Shown here piece by piece: positions 1 to 6,255 of a stretch of 6,870 bases of DNA. Below the pieces are notes generated by a model. That model did not search any database, was not told the DNA's origin, and saw only the letters and a list, made by a program, of their open reading frames with translations. The position numbers and the translations under genes are program-made. Each line of letters opens with the position of its first letter. Positions within the stretch are counted from its first letter, which is position 1. The stretch covers positions 1,591 to 8,460 of the forward strand of contig CATLUC010000072.1 in assembly GCA_950059165.1 (NCBI GenBank), read 5' to 3'. The stretch comes from an uncultured Clostridium sp. Its GTDB lineage: Bacteria > Bacillota > Clostridia > TANB77 > CAG-508.

Positions 1-849
1 AAAATAGAAAGTGATAGAAGATTTTTAAGAGATCAAGGAAGACTAGAAGCTGTAAATGAAGAAGAAAGAGTAGCAAAAGAAATGCAAGCAATAAAGGTAT
101 TGGTAGAAGCAAATAAAAAAAACAAAGAAATAGCAGAAATAAGAGGAATTTCTATAGGTACTGTTGTTAGATATAAGAAGATTTTAAGAGAACAGAATAA
201 TTTGAACACATTAAATTATGAAGAAAAAATTCAATTAGTAGGAAAATTAAGAAATAAAGGAAAAAAAATCAATCAAATAGAAAAAGAAACAGGAATGTCT
301 AGAAGTACTATAATAAGATATATAAAAAAAATAAAGGAACAAGAACGAGAAAAATTAAATGAAAAAGTACAAAAATTATACGAGAATTTTTATGGACAAA
401 CTGATACAGTAAAGAAATTTGAAGAATACCTAACACTTTGCAAAGAAAGATATGAACAAAAAATGATAGATGAAAAAGACTTAATAGCAATAAAATGTGC
501 AGCAATATCAACGCAAAGGTATGAAAATATAGTCTTTTATATAAAATTATGTATAAGATTTAATCAATTTGAAGAAGCAATAAAATTTGCTCATGACTAT
601 ATAAATTATGAAACTTTTTCACAAGAAGAAAAGGAAAAAATAAAAAAATCTAAAGAAGAATGTCAAAAATATTTTAAAGCAATTAATATGATAAAGCAAA
701 AAATTAATGACGAACAAATAAAGGAGATATCAGGAGTATCAAAAGTAGAATTAGCAATATTAAAAAAGAAAGTAGAGAAACAAGATAACAAAGATAAAAA
801 AATTGGAAGTAATGGAGAAAATGAAAATAGTGAGGAGCTAAGTTTATAA
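1..849 (+). CDS. Multi-helix-turn-helix DNA-binding protein, 5' truncated
   Basis: The frame is open from base 1 and ends at TAA 847-849, giving 282 visible residues. The start lies upstream of the window; the first ATG at 82 is internal, because the preceding 27 codons read as normal protein (rich in Glu and Arg, including SDRRFLRDQGRLEAV). Two clear helix-turn-helix units are visible: residues ~41-62 (NKEIAEIRGISIGTVVRYKK) and ~73-111 (core QIEKETGMSRSTIIRYIKKI). A weaker third resembles them at ~237-257 (EQIKEISGVSKVELAILKKK). The middle (~112-236) is charged and predicted all-helical, and the tail is Lys/Asn/Glu-rich and probably disordered. There is no membrane segment. The repeated I-x-x-x-x-G-[IMV]-S pattern indicates DNA binding, as in resolvase- or sigma-type HTH modules, but I do not recognise the family. 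It may regulate the genes downstream, or belong to an upstream operon. No in-frame CGG occurs in it. Confidence 0.8.
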   Translation, partial: KIESDRRFLRDQGRLEAVNEEERVAKEMQAIKVLVEANKKNKEIAEIRGISIGTVVRYKKILREQNNLNTLNYEEKIQLVGKLRNKGKKINQIEKETGMSRSTIIRYIKKIKEQEREKLNEKVQKLYENFYGQTDTVKKFEEYLTLCKERYEQKMIDEKDLIAIKCAAISTQRYENIVFYIKLCIRFNQFEEAIKFAHDYINYETFSQEEKEKIKKSKEECQKYFKAINMIKQKINDEQIKEISGVSKVELAILKKKVEKQDNKDKKIGSNGENENSEELSL

Positions 850-868
850 TTAAAAATATAAAATAAAA

Positions 869-875
869 AAGGAGG
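869..875 (+). promoter_or_regulatory. Ribosome binding site of fhs
   Basis: AAGGAGG lies 7 bases before ATG 883. It is a near-perfect match to the anti-Shine-Dalgarno sequence and fixes the fhs start. The 33-base gap after gene 1 is almost pure A/T and shows no hairpin terminator, so readthrough from gene 1 is possible. Confidence 0.9.
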
Positions 876-882
876 AATTAAC

Positions 883-2545
883 ATGACAGATATTGAAATA
901 GCAAGAAGTACAAAACTAGAAAAAATAGTTGAGGTAGCTAAGAAAGCAGGAATTGAAGAAGAGGATTTAGAGCAATACGGAAAATATAAGGCAAAAATCT
1001 CTGAGAAAGTCTATGAAGAACGTAAAAACCAAAAAGACGGAAAATTAATATTAGTAACAGCAGTAAACCCAACACCACTAGGAGAGGGAAAAACTACAAT
1101 ATCAATAGCAGTAGCAGATGGACTAAGAACAATAGGAAAAAACTCAATACTAGCTTTAAGAGAGCCATCTTTAGGACCAGTATTTGGAATTAAAGGTGGG
1201 GCAACAGGTGGAGGAAAAGTACAAGTTGCACCAATGGAAGATATTAATTTACATTTTACAGGAGATATTCATGCAATTACAGCAGCTAATAACTTATTAG
1301 CAAGTTTAATTGATAACCACATTTATTTTGGAAATGAGCTAGGTTTTGAAAGAATTGTATGGAAAAGATGTGTAGACCTAAATGACAGACAATTAAGAGA
1401 AGTAGAAACAGGTTTATCAGGAGAAAAGAAAATTGTTCCAAGACATGACAAATTCGACATAACAGTAGCATCAGAAATAATGGCAATTGTATGTTTATCA
1501 ACAGATATAAATGATTTAAAAGAAAAATTAGGAAATATTTTAGTAGGATACAATAAACAAGGACAACCAATTTATGCAAAACAACTAAAAGCACAAGGTT
1601 CAATGGCAGTTCTATTAAAAGATGCTATAAAGCCTAATTTAGTACAAACATTAGAACATACACCAGCAATAATACATGGAGGACCTTTTGCAAACATAGC
1701 ACATGGATGTAATAGTATAATGGCAACAAGATTAGCATTAAAACTAGGTGATTATGTTATAACAGAAGCAGGATTTGGAGCAGACTTAGGAGCAGAAAAA
1801 TTCCTAGACATTAAATGTAGAAAAGCAGGAATTAAGCCAGATGCAGTTGTATTAGTTGCAACAATAAAAGCAATTAAATATCATGGTGGAGTAGAAAAAG
1901 ATAAAATACAAGAAGAAAATATAGAGGGAATAGAAAAAGGAATAGACAACTTATATCGTCATATTGATAACTTAAAAAACAAATTTGGGTTAAATGTTAT
2001 TGTGGCTTTAAACCGTTACATACAAGATACAGACAAAGAAATAGAATTTTTAAAAAATAAATTACAAGAAAAAGGTGTTGAATTAAGCTTAGTAGAAGGA
2101 TGGGCAAAAGGTGGAGAAGGAGCAAAAGACATTGCTGAAAAACTTGTGAAATTAACTGAAAAAGAAGAAAACTTTAAATTTATGTACGAATTAGAAGATT
2201 CTATCACAACAAAAATAGAAAAAATAGCAACAAAAATTTATGGAGCAAAAGGAGTAGACTTTTCAGAAGAAGCATTAGCAGAAATAAAAAAAATAGAAGA
2301 ACTTCGGATATGGTAATTTTCCAGTTTGTATTGCTAAAACACAATATTCTTTCTCAGATGATGCTAAAAACCTAGAATGTAAAGGAGATTATAACATTAC
2401 AATTAGAGATATTCAACTAAAAACAGGAGCAGGGTTTGTTGTTGCTTTAGCAGGTAAAATAATGACAATGCCAGGACTTCCAAAAGTACCATCAGCAGAA
2501 AGCATTGATATAGACGAAAATGGGGAAATAGTAGGAATATTTTAG
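883..2545 (+). CDS. fhs: Formate-tetrahydrofolate ligase, read through a +1 frame change
   Basis: Fhs joins formate to tetrahydrofolate at the cost of ATP, giving 10-formyl-THF for purine synthesis and the methyl branch of one-carbon metabolism; it acts in the cytoplasm. Family hallmarks are all present: P-loop TPLGEGKTT (residues 64-72), GIKGGATGGG (102-111), HFTGDIHAI (124-132) and EAGFGADLGAEKF (295-307). In the starting frame the protein stops at TAA 2314-2316 after 477 residues, the last three (RIW) being foreign. Dropping one base (C2305) restores the typical C-terminus in the +1 frame, starting GYGNFPVCIAKTQYS, running through TGAGFVVALAGKIMTMPGLP and ending at TAG 2543-2545. The joined product is 553 residues, the usual family length (~555). 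The downstream frame shows no other damage, so this is not an old pseudogene. Either the ribosome shifts at CGG, or C2305 is a sequencing error or a fresh mutation. The next gene begins 2 bases after the stop. Confidence 0.95.
2302..2308 (+). other. +1 frame-change site CTT CGG A in fhs
   Basis: Zero-frame Leu CTT (2302-2304) is followed by CGG (2305-2307), ATA, TGG and the stop TAA 2314-2316. Reading CTT then GGA (2306-2308) continues the conserved Fhs C-terminus as Leu474-Gly475. The layout resembles known +1 sites where a CUU codon in the P site precedes a slow codon: CUU UGA in bacterial prfB and CUU AGG C in yeast Ty1. There is no strong Shine-Dalgarno-like stimulator just upstream (only GAAGA). 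Confidence 0.7.
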
Positions 2546-2547
2546 TT

Positions 2548-3730
2548 ATGGGAGAAAAATTTGCACGATTAAAAGATGAAAATAAAATATTAATAATGTT
2601 AGCTTTTTATAGTATATCAATCGGTATATGGGAAAACTTTAAACAGTTATGGTTACAAGATAATTCCTTAGAAGTAACTAGAATAAGCCAGATTTTAAGC
2701 ATATCTGGTTTATTTTGTATATTATCTTTGATATTGATTTGCAAAGGAATATCTTTAAAAGACACAAAAAAAGTAATAATAATAAGTTTATTCTTCAAAA
2801 TAGTCAACTTAATACTTTTGAGCTTATTAAATCACACTGGGCAACAAATGATAATTGAAATATGCATCATTTTAGATAATGTTTTGGGAAATTTAATAAC
2901 AATTAGTATTTATCCACTAATTTTGACTATAAAAAGAGAAAACAAATTATATAGTAAAAGAAAACTAACAGAATATTTATTTAAAGATGTAGGAATTCTA
3001 ATTGGTGGTATAATAATAGGAAAAACAGTAGCTGGAATAGTAATGAGCTATAATATTTGCTTGATAATTTCAATGTTATTTTCGGTATTAGCATATATTA
3101 CTATTTTACAAATAAAGACAAAAACAAAAACTGAAGAAAAGAAAGTAAATCTAAAGCAAAGCCTAATTTTTATGGCAAAAAATAAAATAGTTAGAGCATA
3201 TTTTGCATATATTATGTTTTCAAATATAGCAATGAGTACAGGGCTAGGGCTAAAAATGTTAATGCTAACAAATCTTTTGAACTTTACAGATGTAGGAGCA
3301 ACAGGATATTTACTAATTGTTGGACTAATTGCAGATGGTATTGGAATAATAGCTTTAAAATATCTAACACCTAAAAACGACTATTTAACAGTAACAATAA
3401 AATTTGGTATTCGTTTATGGTTATATGCACTAGCATTTTTGTCTAACAATGTAATCAATGGTTTAATTGCTATAACATGGTCTATTCTAATATCAACAGC
3501 TTATGAAAATGTAATAGATGCCCCGTATATAAACTATATTCCAAATGAATATCAACTTAAATTTACTAATTATAGATATATTTTTCAATTAATTGGGACA
3601 TCAATAGGTTTATATTTTGCAGGTTTAATGTACCCACTTCGGAATTCCTTATATACTTGGATTATCAGCATTTTTTATGCTTTTCCAAATTATACTATCA
3701 TATTATTTAGTTTATTTGAAAAAGGGGTGA
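2548..3730 (+). CDS. MFS-type membrane transporter, probable +1 frame change near its end
   Basis: A polytopic protein of about 12 hydrophobic helices, with a charged central loop (KTKTKTEEKKVNLKQ, residues ~191-205) separating two six-helix halves, as in major facilitator transporters. The substrate cannot be told; the neighbouring ABC exporter suggests efflux or export. ATG 2548 starts 2 bases after the fhs stop; only a weak AGGA-like site precedes it, so translation is probably coupled to fhs. In the starting frame the ORF runs to TGA 3739-3741 (397 residues) and overlaps the next gene's start. In the +1 frame after C3640 it reads on as PLGIPYILGLSAFFMLFQII and ends YYLVYLKKG at TGA 3728-3730 (393 residues). 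I favour the +1 version. Its codons (GGA, TTA, TCA, GCA, ATA) match the rest of the gene, whereas the zero frame suddenly uses TCC, ACT, AGC and ATC. It also ends a last helix with Lys residues and leaves the next start free. Both frames are hydrophobic, so this is less certain than for fhs. Confidence 0.75.
3637..3643 (+). other. Probable +1 frame-change site CTT CGG A in the MFS gene
   Basis: CTT (3637-3639) is followed by in-frame CGG (3640-3642) and A. The eight bases ACTTCGGA are identical to those at the fhs site. Reading GGA (3641-3643) after CTT gives Leu364-Gly365 and a final helix with codon use typical of this operon. Unlike the other two sites, no immediate stop follows in the zero frame. 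Confidence 0.55.
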
Positions 3731-3740
3731 GACTAATTTG
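3722..3740 (+). promoter_or_regulatory. Ribosome binding site and TTG start of the first ABC half
   Basis: AAGGGGTGA (3722-3730) lies 7 bases before TTG 3738 and supports that codon as the start; the protein then begins MKDNKIFTDELKRTIPVY, a normal exporter N-terminus. The TGA of this motif is also the MFS stop in the +1 frame, so ending one gene and starting the next share the same bases. Confidence 0.75.
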
Positions 3741-5409
3741 AAAGATAATAAAATTTTCACAGATGAATTAAAAAGAACAATTCCAGTTTACATATTGGGA
3801 ATATTTTTTCATAGTGTAACAATATACATACATTACAAAATACCTAATATATTAGGAAATATATTAGATTTATTACTACAAGGGGAAATACAAAAACAAA
3901 TAATTATGGCAGAAGTATATGCTTTACTTTTCTACTCAATTATTATGATTATACCAAGAATTTTATATAGAATATTATTATTTAGAACAGATAGGATTTC
4001 AGACACATATTTAAGAAAAAAAGTAGTAGAACATTTGCAATATGTAAAACCCGAATATTATGACAAAGAAGACAAAGGAACATATTTAGCATATTTATCT
4101 AAAGAATTAGTAATGGTTCGCAAATTTTTCGGCAATTTCTTTTTTAATATTGCAAGATTAGTAGTTGCACCAATTTTAGGAATTATAATGATTGGAAAAA
4201 ACGTCAATTTAGTATTAGCAGTAAGTGTCTTGCCAATTATACCAATTTGTGTTATTTGGATTATTAAATTATATAAAGAATTAAAGGAAAAGATAGAAGA
4301 TGCAAGAAAAGTAGGTGTAGAATACTCAAAAATAATTGAGCAAAACACATCAGGATTTTCATTGATTAAACTATATAATGAACAAAATAATCAAAAAGCA
4401 AACTTTGAAAATATAAATAACAAAACATATGAAACAGATTATGAAATAGGAGTAGTAAAAAATAAAATAGCAAATGTTATGAATATTTTATATGCTATTT
4501 GTTATGGTTTAGGTTTTACCATAGGTGTATATTTAATCTATAAAAATACCATAACATTAGGTGATTTAACAGTTTATATTGCCTGCATAAGTTTAGTCTT
4601 GTCAGAAATTATGAAATCTATTGAACCATTACTAGATGGTTGGGCATATTTTAAACAAGCAAAAAGAAGGTTTAATTACTTCTTTAATTTAGAAACATAT
4701 AAAAGAGATGGAAAAGAATTAAAAGAAATTCAAAAAATAGAAATTGACAATTTAAGCTATTATTACATAAAAAACGAAAGACCAGCAATTAGCAATATCA
4801 CAATGGAAATACATAAAGGCGAAAAAATAGGAATAGTTGGCCGGAGTAGGTAGTGGAAAAACAACACTAATGAACATTTTAGCAGGATTTTATGAAATAC
4901 CAGACAATACTATCAAAATAAATGATATTGATATAAACAAATATAGTAGAGAAAGTATTTTCAAAAAAATTGGTTATAGCACACAAAAAGGGATTATACT
5001 AGATGAAAACATCAAAAACAATATAGATATGAAACATGAAAGAAAACAAGAAGACATAGAAAAAGTTATTAGTAAAGCAGAATTATTAGAAGATATAGAA
5101 AAAATGGCAGAAAAGCTTGAAACGCAAATAGGTGAAAATGGTTCTAAGGTTTCTGGTGGACAAAAGCAAAGAATACAAATTGCAAGGACATTGTTGGATA
5201 CAAGAGAAATCAACATTTTTGACGACAGTTTATCTGCTTTAGATAGTGAAACAGAAAAAAAGGTGTTAAAAGCAATTGAAAACGAAGTTGGAAAAAATAC
5301 TTTAATTGTTGGGAAAATAAAGGATAGTGGAACACATAAGCAATTATTAGAAACAAATGAATTATACCAACAATTAAACCAATATGAAAGAGAGGGTGAA
5401 TTGTTATAA
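3738..5409 (+). CDS. ABC exporter half with degenerate ATPase site, read through a +1 change in Walker A
   Basis: A type IV (exporter-fold) ABC half-transporter with an N-terminal six-helix membrane domain (~1-330) and a C-terminal ATPase domain. In the starting frame it stops at TAG 4851-4853, inside Walker A. Omitting one C (4841 or 4842) gives G-G-V-G-S-G-K-T (368-375), a perfect Walker A, then the Q-loop (STQ, Gln416), signature SGGQKQR (472-478), Walker B NIFDD (Asp495) and D-loop SLSALD (497-502). The residue after the Walker B Asp is Asp496 instead of the catalytic Glu. This is known for the degenerate subunit of heterodimeric exporters (BmrC/BmrD, TM287/TM288 type), so the next gene should carry the active site. 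The joined protein is 556 residues, about 20 shorter than usual, because the H-loop segment between LIV and GKIKDSG is missing near 5310. The start is TTG 3738 with a good ribosome binding site. Substrate unknown. Confidence 0.9.
4839..4845 (+). other. +1 frame-change site GGC CGG A in Walker A
   Basis: GGC (4839-4841) is followed by in-frame CGG (4842-4844), AGT, AGG and stop TAG 4851-4853. Reading GGC then GGA (4843-4845) yields exactly the eight-residue Walker A GGVGSGKT, so the shift is exactly one base. Slippage of a Gly tRNA from GGC to GCC would pair poorly. If programmed, this site fits out-of-frame entry of tRNA-Gly on GGA (the Ty3 type of shift) better than P-site slippage. Confidence 0.7.
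5302..5316 (+). other. Apparent in-frame deletion of the H-loop in the first ABC half
   Basis: The ATPase domain passes directly from the strand NTLIV (ending 5310) to GKIKDSGTHKQLL (from 5311). In ABC exporters about 15-20 residues lie between these, including the switch His and the strand before the Gly-rich turn. The reading frame is kept. Two copies of an ATT-GTT-like stretch, common in this part of such genes (LIV...IIV), could have recombined in the cell or collapsed in assembly; this is inference, since only one copy is visible. Confidence 0.6.
5391..5408 (+). promoter_or_regulatory. Ribosome binding site followed by ATA in place of ATG
   Basis: AGAGGGTGA (5391-5399) is spaced 6 bases from ATA 5406-5408, which begins the frame of the second ABC half (then KDIIKKYTKSYIAVIVLL). 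It copies the GGGTGA-type site of the preceding gene. The overlap is ATAA, where operons of this type usually have ATGA: the TAA is the stop of the first half. A single G-to-A change would explain it. The only other in-frame options are ATT 5400, TTG 5457 and ATG 5502, none correctly spaced. Confidence 0.6.
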
Positions 5410-6236
5410 AAGATATTATAAAAAAATATACAAAATCATATATTGCTGTAATTGTATTGTTAATTTTATGCAATATCTTAGGAACAATACATCCATTCAT
5501 TATGAAGAAAATTTTAGAGGTGGATTTCCAAGCAGTAGATGTTCAAAAGGTTTTAATAAGGTTAGTTGTAGTCTATGTTTCAATCCATATTTTTTATGCA
5601 TTTGTAAAAAACATAAAAAATATAAAGTTTAATAGATTAATGGCTAAGTTTTTAAAAGACATTAGAAGTAAAGCATTTGGCAAATTGTTAAAATTTAAAA
5701 TGAAAACTTTTGAAAAATACAATTCAGCACAATTATATACAAGGCTAGTAAATGATGTAGGAGAGTTATTTACTTTGTTTTTTGGAACACTAAATGTTCT
5801 AGTAGATGATGTATTATATATTGTATTTATGGTAATTATGATGTTTTTTGCACATGTCGAATTAGCATTAATTGGACTTGCAACAATTGTGACAATTTGT
5901 ATTGTAACAATTAAATCAACAAACATATTAGGAAAACTAATGCAACAAACATTAAGAAGAAGAGAAATAACAACACAAGAACTTTCAGAGTTTTACAATA
6001 AAAACAAACTAACATATTTATACCAATTACAAGAAAAAAATATAGAAAAGTCAGAAGATGTATTTGCAAAAGAACTAAAGTCAAGAAAAAGATATATAGC
6101 TTTTCATCATTTTCCTTATTGGGTAATAAGTGTATTAGAAGCAGTAGGAATTTATAGTGTACTATATTATGCCTTAAATATAAAATCTATATCAATTGGA
6201 AGTATTTATTTAATTTTATTTTATATTTTAATTATT
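5406..6236 (+). CDS. Second ABC exporter half, membrane domain only (3' part replaced)
   Basis: About 277 residues of an exporter membrane domain. Visible features are a first membrane helix near residues 10-30 (IAVIVLLILCNILG), the coupling region with LMAKFLKDIRSKAFGKLLKF and KMKTFEKYNSAQLYTRLVND (the usual 'Dir..lf..ll..p..ff.k...G....r...Dv' pattern), and a later VLEAVGIYSVLYYALNIKSI plus SIGSIYLILFYI typical of helices 5-6. It overlaps the first half by 4 bases, as expected for a heterodimer partner, and would be the subunit with the catalytic Glu. No ATPase domain follows: from about 6236 the sequence changes to an unrelated membrane protein without leaving the frame, which stays open to the window end. 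The start is ATA 5406 by ribosome-binding-site spacing; the first in-frame ATG (5502) would remove the first helix. Confidence 0.8.
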
Positions 6237-6255
6237 TTCTTGCTCTACTTTATAG
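6225..6255 (+). other. Composition and family breakpoint (probable chimeric junction)
   Basis: Up to about 6236 codons are nearly all A/T-ending (ATT TTA TTT TAT ATT TTA ATT). From about 6240 they become TTG CTC TAC, then GTG GTG, AGC GGC AGC TCG, GAC GAC GCG. The protein changes at the same place from ABC membrane domain to O-antigen-ligase-like. No target-site duplication, inverted repeat or recombinase site is visible at the join. Confidence 0.75.

Noticed and set aside
850..882. Terminator or promoter between gene 1 and fhs
   Set aside because: Only 33 bases, A-rich, with no stem-loop and no convincing -35/-10 pair.
1286..1603. Reverse-strand ORFs within fhs (also 1323-1553 and 2016-2207)
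   Set aside because: Antisense to conserved fhs codons, Leu/Phe/Ser-rich as expected from the complement of AT-rich genes, with no ribosome binding sites.
2290..2304. Shine-Dalgarno-like stimulator of a prfB-type shift
   Set aside because: Only GAAGA is present upstream of the fhs site and nothing similar lies before the MFS site; the AGGA before the ABC site is explained by its Gly-Ile codons.
2302..4845. CGG reassigned to another amino acid (such as Gln or Trp, as reported in some Bacillota)
   Set aside because: Reassignment keeps the frame. Here the following protein is only correct in +1, and the zero frame meets stops soon after two of the three sites.
2302..4845. Frameshifts caused by A/T homopolymer read errors
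   Set aside because: None of the three breaks is in an A or T run; many long A runs in the window read correctly. A non-homopolymer C-insertion artefact remains possible.
4837..5409. Separate stand-alone ATPase gene starting at TTG 4837
   Set aside because: It would begin within Walker A, has no ribosome binding site, and continues exactly the domain interrupted upstream; it is the second half of the same gene.
5384..5632. Small Cys-rich protein (82 residues) between the two ABC halves
   Set aside because: It overlaps the second ABC half in another frame, whose protein shows clear exporter features; the Cys-rich reading is a shadow.
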